The notes: generated by a model not told the origin, from the sequence alone. Shown: positions 16,145 through 24,777, counted from the first letter of the stretch. The stretch is DNA of 64,000 nt from UBA7803 sp041395905 (GCA_041395905.1 JAWKZP010000006.1:62001-126000), one strand, 5' to 3'. Program-made: numbers and translations.

Positions 16145-16684
16145 TTGCAGCTGCTGATCGCCTGGATCGACCGCTTCACCAGCGCCCTGGCCGGGCTGCT
16201 GCGCTGGCTCATGCTGCTGATGGTGATCGACATGCTGGCGGTGGTGGTGCTGCGTTACGCCGTGGGTGAAGGTTCCATCGTGCTGCAGGAGTCGGTGCTT
16301 TACCTGCACGCGGTCGCCTTCATGCTCGGCATCCCTTACGCCCTGCGCGAGAACGCGCACGTGCGTGTGGACCTGCTGCACGCGCGCCTGGGAGCGCGCG
16401 GACGGGCGCTGGTAGATCTCATCGGCCACGTGCTGCTGCTGCTGCCCGTGAGTTGTGCTCTGGTCCTCACCAGTACCAGCTACGTGGCCAACGCCTGGCG
16501 GATTCTCGAAGGCTCGCCCGAGGTGGGCGGCATTCCCGCGGTGTTCCTGCTCAAGACCCTGATTCCGGTGCTGGGCGGGTGCCTGGCGCTGCAGGGGCTG
16601 GCCGAGTGCGGCCGCTGCCTGCTGATCCTGCGCGGTGCCGTGCCGGCGTGCGTCGAACCGCCGGCTGCCGGCCCGGAGATCTGA
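16145..16684 (+). CDS. TRAP transporter small permease (DctQ type)
   Basis: Four-helix membrane subunit of a tripartite ATP-independent periplasmic transporter, pairing with the large permease directly downstream. The 179-residue protein has four hydrophobic segments and the DctQ-like VVLRYAVGEGSIVLQESVLY and YALRENAHVRVDLL stretches (about residues 35-80). TTG at 16145 is supported by GGAGG at 16132-16136, 8 bases upstream, embedded in the ubiA 3' end. The large permease starts 4 bases after the stop. Confidence 0.9.
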   Translation: MQLLIAWIDRFTSALAGLLRWLMLLMVIDMLAVVVLRYAVGEGSIVLQESVLYLHAVAFMLGIPYALRENAHVRVDLLHARLGARGRALVDLIGHVLLLLPVSCALVLTSTSYVANAWRILEGSPEVGGIPAVFLLKTLIPVLGGCLALQGLAECGRCLLILRGAVPACVEPPAAGPEI

Positions 16685-16688
16685 CGTC

Positions 16689-18071
16689 ATGGCCATACTG
16701 CTGTTCGTCGCGGTGTTTTTCGCGCTGCTGGCCGGCTACCCGGTGGCGCTCACCCTCGGCGGGGTCTCGCTGCTGTTCGCGCTGCTCGGCGTCGCCGGCG
16801 GCGTTTTCGATCCCGGCGATCTGGGATTTCTGCCGGGCCGCGTATTCGGCATCATCAGCAATCAGACCCTGCTGGCGGTGCCGCTGTTCGTCTTCATGGG
16901 CGTGGTGCTCGAGAAGACGCGCATCGCCGAGCTGCTGCTCGAGAGCCTGTCCCAGCTGTTCGGCCGCCTGCGCGGGGGGCTCGGCATCGCGGTGATCCTG
17001 GTGGGCATGCTGATGGCGGCGAGCACCGGCATCGTCGGCGCCACGGTGGTGACCATGGGCCTGATGTCGCTGCCGACCATGCTCAAACAGGGCTACGACC
17101 CACGCCTGGCCACGGGCACCATCAGCGCCACGGGCACGCTGGGTCAGATCATTCCGCCTTCCATTGCCCTGGTGCTGCTGGGCGACGTGCTGTCCACGGC
17201 CTATCAGCAGGCGCAGCTGGCCAAAGGCGTGTTCGCACCGAAGACCGTCTCGGTGGGGGACCTGTTCGCCGGCGCGCTGGTGCCCGGACTGCTGCTGGTG
17301 GTGCTCTACCTGCTGTACGTCGTGGGGGTGGCCGTGTTGCGCCCGCAGGCCGCGCCGCCGGCACCAAGCCAGCAGCCTGCGTCCGGCAGCCACCCGGCTG
17401 CAACGCTCGGCACGCTGGTTCGCGGCCTGCTGCCGCCGCTGCTGCTGATCATCGCGGTGCTCGGCTCGATCCTGGGCGGGCTCGCTACGCCCACCGAGGC
17501 GGCCGGCGTCGGCGCGGCCGGGTCGCTGCTGCTGGCATTGGCGTACCGGGCGCTCGACCTCGGCGTGCTGCGGCAGGTGTGCGACACGACCCTCAAAACC
17601 ACCGCCATGGTGTTCTTCATTCTCATCGGCGCATCGCTGTTTTCGCTGGCATTCCGCGGCTACGGCGGCGACGATCTGGTGCATGGCTGGTTCGTGGACA
17701 TGCCCGGCGGCCTCTGGGGAGCGCTCGCCATCGTCATGCTGGTGGTGTTTCTGCTCGGCTTCATGCTCGACTTCATCGAGATCACGTTCGTGGTGGTGCC
17801 CATCGTTGGTCCGGTGCTGCTGGCCATGGGCGCAGACCCGGTCTGGCTCGGCGTGCTGCTCGCGGTGAACCTGCAGACCTCGTTTCTCACCCCGCCGTTC
17901 GGCTTTGCGTTGTTCTACCTGCGCGGGGTCACGCCGGCGTCCGTGCCCACCAGCGCCATGTACCGCGGCGTAGTGCCGTTCGTCGCGCTGCAGCTGCTGC
18001 TGCTCGGGGCGCTGGCTGCATGGCCTGCGCTGGCGACCTGGTTGCCGGCCCTGCTGAATGCGCCGCCGTGA
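16689..18071 (+). CDS. TRAP transporter large permease (DctM type)
   Basis: Ion-coupled substrate-translocating subunit of a TRAP transporter in the inner membrane. The 460-residue protein has about twelve hydrophobic segments, the family TGTLGQIIPPSIALVLLGD motif (near residue 145) and, like the branch associated with mannitol/chloroaromatic and 2-oxoacid TRAP systems, an enlarged loop (about 218-245, Ala/Pro/Gln-rich). ATG at 16689 starts the hydrophobic N terminus; the frame is open further upstream within dctQ but not convincing. The stop overlaps the GTG of the amidohydrolase (GTGA at 18068-18071), implying coupled translation. Confidence 0.92.
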   Translation: MAILLFVAVFFALLAGYPVALTLGGVSLLFALLGVAGGVFDPGDLGFLPGRVFGIISNQTLLAVPLFVFMGVVLEKTRIAELLLESLSQLFGRLRGGLGIAVILVGMLMAASTGIVGATVVTMGLMSLPTMLKQGYDPRLATGTISATGTLGQIIPPSIALVLLGDVLSTAYQQAQLAKGVFAPKTVSVGDLFAGALVPGLLLVVLYLLYVVGVAVLRPQAAPPAPSQQPASGSHPAATLGTLVRGLLPPLLLIIAVLGSILGGLATPTEAAGVGAAGSLLLALAYRALDLGVLRQVCDTTLKTTAMVFFILIGASLFSLAFRGYGGDDLVHGWFVDMPGGLWGALAIVMLVVFLLGFMLDFIEITFVVVPIVGPVLLAMGADPVWLGVLLAVNLQTSFLTPPFGFALFYLRGVTPASVPTSAMYRGVVPFVALQLLLLGALAAWPALATWLPALLNAPP

Positions 18072-19261
18072 CCGGCACGCCCCCTGAAACGCTGCTGCAC
18101 GGCGCGCGCATCTGGGACGGCGAGCAGCAACTGGATGCCGACGCACTGCTCGTGAGCGGCGCCCGAATCGCCGCCATAGGCATCGGCGCGGAACTCGGCG
18201 CGCGCACCTCGGCCAGCGTACGGCGCATCGACTGCCGGGGCGCCACCCTGCTGCCCGGACTGATCGATGCGCATGTGCACATGGAGCTGGATCCGAATCG
18301 CAGCGCGCCGCCGGCTGCCGAAGAACCGCGCGACCTGGCGCGGATGGGCGCAACCGCCGAGTCCATGCTGCGCGCGGGTATCACCACCGCCCGTGATCTC
18401 GGCGGCGGCGCCTGGGCCGAGCTTCAGCTGCGCGACCGCATCGCCGCCGGCGCCCTGTCCGGGCCGCGCCTGCTGTGCGCCGGTCAGCCCATTACCTCGC
18501 CCCAGGGACATTGCCACTTCTGGGGCGGGGAGGCCCCGGACCTGGCAGGCGCCCGGGCCGTCATCGACCGCCAGGTCGAGCACGGCGTCGACCTCATCAA
18601 GGTCATGGCCACCGGCGGCGTGTTCACCCGGGGCAGCAGCCCCGCGGGCGCGCAGTTCGACCAGGCGACCCTGGACGGCATCGTGACCGCGGCCGCCCGA
18701 CACGGGCTCGGTGTCGCCGCCCACTGCCACGGCACCGAAGGCATCGAGCGCGCGGCGCGCGCGGGCGTCCGCTCCATCGAGCACTGTTCCTGGGTCGGAC
18801 CCCAGGGCTGGGCGGCCAACTACGAGGAGCAGGTGGCGCGGATCATTCTGGAGCGTGGGGTCTGGGTGTCGCCGACGGTGAATCGGGGCTGGCGGCGCTA
18901 CCTCGAGCCCGGCCGCGAGCAGGCGCTGGAACGGATCCGCGGCGCCTACAAAGCCATGCTGGCCATGGGCATTCAGTTCATTGCCTCGACCGACGCCGGC
19001 ATTCCCGGCGTGTTCCACCATCACCTGCCCGAGGCCCTGGCCGTGTTCTGCGCCATCGCCGAGCTGTCTGCGGCCGATACCCTGCGCACCGCAACGGCCA
19101 ACGCAGCCGACGCCCTCGGCCTCGGCGCGGTCACGGGGCGCCTGCGCCAGGGCCTGGCCGCCGATCTGCTGCTGGTGGATGGCGATCCGCTGCAGGATCT
19201 GAGCGCCCTCACACGGCCGGTGGGCGTGTGGGCGCGCGGGCGCGCGGCGCTGGAACCCTGA
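18068..19261 (+). CDS. Metal-dependent amidohydrolase (imidazolonepropionase/prolidase-like)
   Basis: Cytosolic TIM-barrel hydrolase of the amidohydrolase superfamily, 397 residues. Metal ligands expected for the family are visible: HVH in LIDAHVHME (near residue 70), the probable carboxylated Lys in DLIKVMATGG (near 178), His in VAAHCHG (near 218), His in SIEHCSW (near 238) and Asp in IASTDAG (near 310). Sequence cannot fix the substrate; relatives cleave cyclic amides, Xaa-Pro/Xaa-Arg dipeptides or N-acyl groups. GTG at 18068 is coupled to the TRAP large permease gene, so the hydrolase probably acts on, or downstream of, the imported compound. No signal peptide is seen. Confidence 0.85.
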   Translation: MTGTPPETLLHGARIWDGEQQLDADALLVSGARIAAIGIGAELGARTSASVRRIDCRGATLLPGLIDAHVHMELDPNRSAPPAAEEPRDLARMGATAESMLRAGITTARDLGGGAWAELQLRDRIAAGALSGPRLLCAGQPITSPQGHCHFWGGEAPDLAGARAVIDRQVEHGVDLIKVMATGGVFTRGSSPAGAQFDQATLDGIVTAAARHGLGVAAHCHGTEGIERAARAGVRSIEHCSWVGPQGWAANYEEQVARIILERGVWVSPTVNRGWRRYLEPGREQALERIRGAYKAMLAMGIQFIASTDAGIPGVFHHHLPEALAVFCAIAELSAADTLRTATANAADALGLGAVTGRLRQGLAADLLLVDGDPLQDLSALTRPVGVWARGRAALEP

Positions 19262-19367
19262 GCCGGGCAGGGCGCTGCGGGTGCCCCGGCGACGGCCCGG
19301 TAGCGGGCGCGACTGACGCCTCGTTGCCAGGGTTCGCCCCGCAATCGCGCGCAGCAGCGCGTGACCG

Positions 19368-19622
19368 TCAGCGGCTCGCGTCGGTGGGTACCTCGATCTC
19401 GTATATCGCCTCGGCAATGCCCTCAAGGCGGCTCTCGATCACCGCCTGGGCATCGTAGAGCCCGCGGTTGTAGAAGTACGGTCCGAGCGATTCACACAGA
19501 TAGTCCAGCAGGAACTCGGCGTCGAACTGGGCGATGTCCTGGTCGAGCTCCTCGCGGAAATACAGCTTCAGGCCGGCGACGATGGCCTGGCGCTCGGCTT
19601 TGCTGAATTCGATCTTCGCCAT
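19368..19622 (-). CDS. DUF2164 family small protein
   Basis: Unknown function. The 84-residue acidic protein begins MAKIEFSKAERQAIVAGLKL and contains YFREELDQDIAQFDAEFLLD and LGPYFYNRGLYDAQ, the pattern of the DUF2164 family of short proteobacterial proteins. ATG at 19622 has a good GGAGAG site 8 bases upstream on the minus strand; the open frame runs 29 codons further upstream within the crotonase gene and is rejected. It is 4 bases downstream of the crotonase gene and probably its co-transcript. The gap to the convergent amidohydrolase (19262-19367) shows only GC-rich sequence. Confidence 0.8.
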   Translation of the reverse strand: MAKIEFSKAERQAIVAGLKLYFREELDQDIAQFDAEFLLDYLCESLGPYFYNRGLYDAQAVIESRLEGIAEAIYEIEVPTDASR

Positions 19623-19626
19623 GGCG

Positions 19627-20460
19627 TCACTCTCCTGCGTCGCCGCGGCCCCATTGCGGCGGCCTTTTCTCGAGAAATGCGGCGACGCCTTCCCGGTAGT
19701 CCTCCTCACGCATCATCGCGTTGAGCAGCCCTTCGGAGTCGGCAACCGCAGCCGCGACATCGCGATGCAGATCGCGATAGATCTGCCAACGGGTCTGTCG
19801 CAGCGAGTTGGGCGACACCGTGGCGATCAGCCGATGCACGTACTCGTATGTGCGCTCCAGCAGCACGTCGGCCTCGAACACCTGGTTCACGAGGCCCATG
19901 TCCCTGGCTTCCTCGGCCATGAACACGCGGCTGGACAGCAGCAGTTCGTTGGCACGGGTGAGACCGATCATCCGCGGCAGCAGCCAGGACAACCCGTACT
20001 CGGCCGGCAGGTTGAGCTTGCCGTGGGCGGTGGTGAAGCGGGCACCCGCAGCGGCGAAACGCAGGTCGGCGAAGCACGCCAGAGCGAGCCCGACGCCTGC
20101 GGCGGGACCGTTCATTGCCGCGATCACCGGCTTGTCCAGGCCGAAGTGGTAAGCGAAGCTCGCATCGAACTCCGGAGCGACACCGTAACCCGGCTGCGCC
20201 AGGGGTTCCGGCGTGCCGGGATCGTAGCCGCCCCTGCGCACGTGCCCGGCCAACGCTTCGGCATCACCGCCGACACAGAACCCGCGGCCGCGACCCGTCA
20301 CCACGATGGCGCGGACGGCCGGATCAGCGTTGGCCTGAGCCAGACACCACCGGTATTCGGTGTGCATCCGGCCGGTCCAGGCATTCATGCGCTGGGGCCG
20401 GCTCAGCCAGATGGTCGCGACGGCGTCGCGGACTTCGAGCTCGGTGGCCTTCAGCTCCAT
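19627..20460 (-). CDS. Enoyl-CoA hydratase/isomerase family protein (crotonase)
   Basis: Crotonase-fold enzyme acting on acyl-CoA thioesters. In 277 residues the two oxyanion-hole peptides are visible: GRGRGFCVGGD (near residue 58) and NGPAAGVGLALACFADLRFA (near 115). A Glu in LPAEYGLSWLLPR (near 148) sits where a catalytic acid is usual; whether the second hydratase Glu is present cannot be decided by eye, so hydratase versus isomerase or another activity is open. ATG at 20460 follows a GAGGGA site; a GTG 12 bases upstream is less likely. It lies 22 bases after dctP and 4 before DUF2164. Confidence 0.87.
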   Translation of the reverse strand: MELKATELEVRDAVATIWLSRPQRMNAWTGRMHTEYRWCLAQANADPAVRAIVVTGRGRGFCVGGDAEALAGHVRRGGYDPGTPEPLAQPGYGVAPEFDASFAYHFGLDKPVIAAMNGPAAGVGLALACFADLRFAAAGARFTTAHGKLNLPAEYGLSWLLPRMIGLTRANELLLSSRVFMAEEARDMGLVNQVFEADVLLERTYEYVHRLIATVSPNSLRQTRWQIYRDLHRDVAAAVADSEGLLNAMMREEDYREGVAAFLEKRPPQWGRGDAGE

Positions 20461-20482
20461 GGGTTCCCTCACTGGCCCCGCG

Positions 20483-21649
20483 TCAGCGCGCGTCGATGTA
20501 AGCCTGCTCCGACACCGCGTGCCAGCCTTTCACGCCGTTGTAGAACTGCCGATAGGAAGCGACGATGCGCTGCGCCAGCGGATCGTCTCCCGCCACTTCG
20601 GCAAGCACTTCTCCGGATGCGGTTCGCAGTGCGGCGAGCACGTCGTCCGGCAGCCGTCGGAGCTGCACCCCGTGCTCGCGCGTCAGGCTCTCGAGCGCCG
20701 CGAAGTTGCGCGCCGTGAACTCGTCGAGCACGTCTTCGTTGACCATGCGTGCCGCGGTATCCACCATCATCTGCAGATCCGGGGGCAGCGACTCCCAGGC
20801 TTCGCGATTGACCAGCAATTCGAGCGCCGAACCCGGCTCCTGCCAGCCGGGGTAGTAGTAGTATTTCGCGGCCGTGTAGAGTCCCAGCGCCAGATCGTTG
20901 TACGGCGCCACCCATTCCGCCGCATCGATGACACCGGTCTGCAGCGCGGTGAAGACCTCGTTGCCCGGCAGCGCCACGGGCTCACCGCCCGCGCGTTTGA
21001 AAACTTCGCCGCCGAGTCCGGGGATGCGCATCTTGAGCCCCTGCAGGTCTGCCAGGGAGTTGATCTCCCGATTGAACCAGCCGGCCATCTGCACGCCGCT
21101 GTTGCCGGCCGCGAAGGGCACCAGGTTGAACGGCGCGTACAGCTCCCGCCACAGCTCCAGACCGCCGCCGTAGTGCAGCCAGGCGTTCATCTCCTGCGCG
21201 GTCATTCCGAACGGCACGGTGGAAAACAGAGCCGCCACCGGAATCTTGCCACGCCAGTAGTAGGAGGCGCCGTGACCCATCTGCGCGGTTCCCTGAGACA
21301 CCGCATCGAACACCTCGAACGCGCCCACCAGCTCGCCGGCGCCGTACACCTTGATGTCGAGACGGCCATCGCTCATCACCCGCAGGCGCTCAGCCAGATG
21401 CTCCGGCGCGGTGCCCAGCGCCGGCAGGTTCTTCGGCCAGGTGGTGATGAGTTTCCAGCGATACACCGTCGGCTGCGTGGCGGCCGCCGCGCCAGGCGCG
21501 CCGGCGCCGGGAGAAGACTGCCCGCACCCGCTCAGGGTCAGCGCGAGCAGCAACGGCAGCAACAGCCACCGGGTCGGCGCCCGCCGGGCCGCCAGCCGCC
21601 GCAATCCCAGCCCGTTCAGGGCAATCCAGCCAGAACGCTTCAGTTCCAT
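20483..21649 (-). CDS. TRAP transporter substrate-binding lipoprotein (TakP-like DctP)
   Basis: Periplasmic binding protein, 388 residues from ATG 21649. The N terminus has Arg pairs (GLRRLAARR) followed by a hydrophobic stretch and the lipobox LSGC with Cys near 42, so it is probably a lipoprotein; a Tat-type signal is possible. The mature part matches the 2-oxoacid-binding TakP branch of the DctP family in YRWKLITTWPKNLP, the conserved Arg region GLKMRIPGLGGEVF, and AEWVAPYND followed by YYYYPGWQEPGS. It probably serves the dctQM-like permease 2.4 kb away on the opposite strand. It lies 19 bases after uvrD on the same strand. Confidence 0.88.
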   Translation of the reverse strand: MELKRSGWIALNGLGLRRLAARRAPTRWLLLPLLLALTLSGCGQSSPGAGAPGAAAATQPTVYRWKLITTWPKNLPALGTAPEHLAERLRVMSDGRLDIKVYGAGELVGAFEVFDAVSQGTAQMGHGASYYWRGKIPVAALFSTVPFGMTAQEMNAWLHYGGGLELWRELYAPFNLVPFAAGNSGVQMAGWFNREINSLADLQGLKMRIPGLGGEVFKRAGGEPVALPGNEVFTALQTGVIDAAEWVAPYNDLALGLYTAAKYYYYPGWQEPGSALELLVNREAWESLPPDLQMMVDTAARMVNEDVLDEFTARNFAALESLTREHGVQLRRLPDDVLAALRTASGEVLAEVAGDDPLAQRIVASYRQFYNGVKGWHAVSEQAYIDAR

Positions 21650-21668
21650 AAACAGCGCGACCTCCCGA

Positions 21669-23930
21669 TCAATCCAGCGCTTCCAGATTTGCATAGCCCA
21701 GCATCAACCATTTGGCGCCCACGTCGGCGAAGTTGACCTGCACCCGCGCGCGATCTCCGGCACCCTCGACGTGCACCACCACCCCCTCGCCGAACTTGCC
21801 GTGACGCACGTGCTGACCCATGCGCAGACCGCTGCCTTCATCCACGGCAAAGCTGCCATGGCCGCTGCTGCGACCGGCCGCGCCGGCGCGTTGTCCGTAG
21901 GGGCGCTGCACGCTGCCGCCGAGCCGCACTTCCTGCACCAGCTGCTCTGGCAGCTCCTGGAGAAACCGCGACGGTCGGTTGTAAGTGTCTGATCCGTGCA
22001 GGCGCCGTGTCTCGGCGTAGGTGAGAAACAGCGAACGCATGGCCCGGGTGATCCCCACGTAGCACAGGCGCCGTTCTTCTTCCAGGCGCCCCGGCTCCTC
22101 GGCGGACATACGGTGCGGAAACAGACCTTCCTCCATGCCGGTGAGAAACACCAGCGGGAATTCCAGCCCCTTGGCCGAGTGCAAAGTCATCAGCTGCACG
22201 CAGGGTCCGGAATCACTCTGGTGCTCGCCGGAATCGAGCGCCGTCTGATCTAGAAACTCCTCGAGCATGGAGACCTCGGCGGCGTCGCCGTCCTGCAGGG
22301 GAAAGATCAGCTCACCGGTGAACTGCCGGCAGGCGCTCACCAGCTCCTCCAGGTTTTCCTTGCGCGCCAGCCCCCGCTCGCCACGCTCCCGGGCGTGGAA
22401 TTCCAGCAGCCCGCTGGCCTCGATGACCAGGCTGGCAATCTCGTGCAGCGGCTGATCCGCCGATGCTTCGGCAATGTCGTCGATCAGCTTCAGGAAATCG
22501 CCGACCTTCGCTGCAACCCGGGCAGTGAGCAGCCCTTCGCTGATCGCCTGCCTGCTCGCCTGCCAGAGCGATACGCCGCGACTGCGCGCCAGCTCGCGAA
22601 TGGTTGCCAGCGTCTTCTCACCAATGCCGCGCGTCGGCGTGTTGACCACGCGCTCGAAGGCGGGATCGGAATGCCGCTGATGCACCAGGCGCATGTACGC
22701 GAGCGCATTGCGAATCTCGGCGCGCTCGAAGAAACGCAGACCGCCGTAGATGCGGTAGGGAATGCCGGCGCGCAGCAGCGCCTCTTCCAGCACCCGCGAC
22801 TGCGCGTTCGAACGGTAAAGGACGGCGATCTCGTTCGGGCTCAGGCCGCCATCCAGGCCCTCCTGGATGCGCTCGGCGACGAACCGCGCCTCATCCAGGT
22901 CGTTGTAGCCGGAGTAAACGTTGATGAGCTCGCCTTCCGCACCCGCCGTCCACAGCTGCTTGCCCAGGCGATCGGCGTTGTGCCCGATCAGCGCGTTCGC
23001 GGCCTTGAGGATCGTGCCCGTGGAACGGTAGTTCTGCTCAAGACGAATGATCTGAACCGGCGCGAAATCCTCACTGAAGCGATGAATGTTCTCGATCCGC
23101 GCGCCGCGCCAGCCGTAGATGGATTGATCGTCGTCACCCACCGCCATGACGCGCCCGCTGCGACCTGCGAGCGTGCGCAGCCAGGCGTACTGGATGACGT
23201 TGGTATCCTGGAACTCGTCCACCAGCAGATGCTGAAAGCGACGCTGGTAGTGGGCCAGCAACGCAGCATTTTCGAGCAGCAGCTCATGACAGCGCAGCAG
23301 CAGCTCGGCGAAGTCCACCAGCCCGCCCTGCTGGCACAACGCTTCGTAGGTTTCGTAGATTTTCTTGTGCGTGATCTGAAACAGATCGTCGCCGGCGGGC
23401 ACGGCGGCCGCGCGACGACCTTCGTCCTTCTCGGCGTTGATGAACCATACCGCCTGGCGGGCGGGCCACTTCTGCTCGTCGATATCCAGCGAGCGCATCA
23501 CCCGTTTGACCAGCCGCTGCTGGTCATCGGCATCCAGGATCTGGAAGTTCTGCGGCAGACCCGCTTCCTGCCAGTGCATGCGAAGAAGCCGATGGGCGAT
23601 GCCGTGAAAGGTGCCGACCCACATGGTCCGTACCGACAGCGCCAGCAGCTCCTCGATGCGCTGACGCATCTCGGCGGCGGCCTTGTTGGTAAAGGTGACC
23701 GCGAGAATGCCCTGGGGCGAAACGCGCTCGGCCTCGATGAGCCAGGCGATCCGATGCACGAGCACCCGGGTCTTGCCGCTGCCGGCCCCGGCCAGCACCA
23801 GCGCGTTCCCCACCGGCGCGGTGACCGCCTCGCGCTGGGCCTCGTTCAGATCGGCGATGATGTGGGTGACGTCCAAGGGGTACCGGTGCGTGTGCGATGA
23901 GTGTCGATGCGCGCCCGCGAGAGACGTCAT
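21669..23930 (-). CDS. uvrD: DNA helicase II
   Basis: 3'-5' SF1A helicase for nucleotide-excision and mismatch repair. About 753 residues. Motifs: Walker A LAGAGSGKTRVLVHRIAWL (near residue 42), VTFTNKAAAEMR (Ia), LVDEFQDTN (II), VGDDDQSIYGWRGA (III), RLEQNYRST (IV), MTLHSAKGLEFPLVF (V) and VGITRA (VI). The C-terminal HGKFGEGVV region is the Tudor-like domain that separates UvrD from Rep. Start is uncertain: ATG 23930 (used) or TTG 23876; a TAGAAT -10-like hexamer at 23950-23955 on the minus strand argues against starts further upstream. The first ~24 residues from 23930 are not conserved. Confidence 0.95.
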   Translation of the reverse strand: MTSLAGAHRHSSHTHRYPLDVTHIIADLNEAQREAVTAPVGNALVLAGAGSGKTRVLVHRIAWLIEAERVSPQGILAVTFTNKAAAEMRQRIEELLALSVRTMWVGTFHGIAHRLLRMHWQEAGLPQNFQILDADDQQRLVKRVMRSLDIDEQKWPARQAVWFINAEKDEGRRAAAVPAGDDLFQITHKKIYETYEALCQQGGLVDFAELLLRCHELLLENAALLAHYQRRFQHLLVDEFQDTNVIQYAWLRTLAGRSGRVMAVGDDDQSIYGWRGARIENIHRFSEDFAPVQIIRLEQNYRSTGTILKAANALIGHNADRLGKQLWTAGAEGELINVYSGYNDLDEARFVAERIQEGLDGGLSPNEIAVLYRSNAQSRVLEEALLRAGIPYRIYGGLRFFERAEIRNALAYMRLVHQRHSDPAFERVVNTPTRGIGEKTLATIRELARSRGVSLWQASRQAISEGLLTARVAAKVGDFLKLIDDIAEASADQPLHEIASLVIEASGLLEFHARERGERGLARKENLEELVSACRQFTGELIFPLQDGDAAEVSMLEEFLDQTALDSGEHQSDSGPCVQLMTLHSAKGLEFPLVFLTGMEEGLFPHRMSAEEPGRLEEERRLCYVGITRAMRSLFLTYAETRRLHGSDTYNRPSRFLQELPEQLVQEVRLGGSVQRPYGQRAGAAGRSSGHGSFAVDEGSGLRMGQHVRHGKFGEGVVVHVEGAGDRARVQVNFADVGAKWLMLGYANLEALD

Positions 23931-24034
23931 CCGAGCATGAGTATCGCCCATTCTACTCTGCGGCACGCTGCATCGAAACGGCGCAACGGCCCCCACCCGA
24001 CGGCGATTGGTTTCCCCGGGAACAGTCTCTAAGA

Positions 24035-24769
24035 TTGCCGGACGCCCGCGGCCCGCACCCCGGGCCACATCGAGGAACCGGTCAGCTGAAACCAACCCGA
24101 CTACCGGAGGACGCGCATCTCGCGACGCGTCAGCGCTTCGACAGCGACGGCGTCGCGGCCCGCTATGCCGCCGGCAAGAACCTGCGCGATACCTGGAAAA
24201 ACCGCCGCGAGATGTACTGCATCGAATCGGCGCTCGCCGGCATCCCCCCTGGCAGCCGCGTTCTGGACCTGCCTACCGGCTCGGGCCGCCTGTTGCCGAT
24301 GCTGCTGGCGCGCGGCTACGACGTGCTGGCCGCGGACTTTTCCGCACACATGCTCCATCAGGCGCGGGCGCTGGTCGCGCAGCATTCGGCGTCCGGCAGC
24401 CCAATCAGCTTCGTGCAGACGGACGTCATGCGCACAGGCCTGCCTGACCGGTCGGTGGACGTCACCATCTGCAACCGGCTGCTGCATCACTATCCCGAGG
24501 CTGCGCTGCGCCGACGCGCGCTCTCGGAGCTGGCGCGTGTGACCCGTGAGCGCATCGTGATCTCGTACTTTTCCAACTGGGCTCTGTCGGCGCTGCGCTT
24601 CCACCTGAAGTACTTCGTGCAGCGGCGCGCGCCCGACGATCGCATTCCCATATGGCCGCGAGTGATGGCGGCGGACATCGCGGCCGCTGGCCTCGAAGTC
24701 ACGCGGCGACTGTCGGTGCGTCCCGGCCTGTCACCGCAGACCTATCTGGTGCTGCGACCGGCGCGTTGA
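24035..24769 (+). CDS. Class I SAM-dependent methyltransferase
   Basis: Methyltransferase of unknown substrate. The SAM-binding motif I is VLDLPTGSGRLLP (about 75 residues before mid-protein, base ~24265), followed by motif II DVLAADFS and the post-motif NRLLHHYPEA. The C-terminal half contains an aromatic, basic segment (FHLKYFVQRR) that may contact membrane or a phosphorylated substrate. No ATG lies in frame before the conserved RFDSDGVAARYA; TTG at 24035 is used (244 residues), and CTG at 24086 preceded by GAGGAA is an alternative. It is divergent from uvrD and convergent with glmS. Ubiquinone, lipid or tRNA methylation cannot be told apart. Confidence 0.75.
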   Translation: MPDARGPHPGPHRGTGQLKPTRLPEDAHLATRQRFDSDGVAARYAAGKNLRDTWKNRREMYCIESALAGIPPGSRVLDLPTGSGRLLPMLLARGYDVLAADFSAHMLHQARALVAQHSASGSPISFVQTDVMRTGLPDRSVDVTICNRLLHHYPEAALRRRALSELARVTRERIVISYFSNWALSALRFHLKYFVQRRAPDDRIPIWPRVMAADIAAAGLEVTRRLSVRPGLSPQTYLVLRPAR

Positions 24770-24777
24770 CGCGCCGG
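24758..24777. terminator. Perfect 8-bp inverted repeat between convergent genes
   Basis: CCGGCGCG, loop TTGA, CGCGCCGG: a perfect 8-bp stem whose loop contains the methyltransferase stop codon and which ends 6 bases before the glmS stop. Position between two convergent genes suggests a bidirectional transcription end, but there is no T-tract, so intrinsic termination is unproven. Confidence 0.4.

Noticed and set aside
16551..18353. 600-codon minus-strand frame
   Set aside because: Antisense to the TRAP permease and amidohydrolase genes, with the usual shadow composition.
19262..19367. Terminator between amidohydrolase and DUF2164 genes
   Set aside because: Only short CGCGC/GCGCG pairs without T-tracts, expected in sequence this GC-rich.
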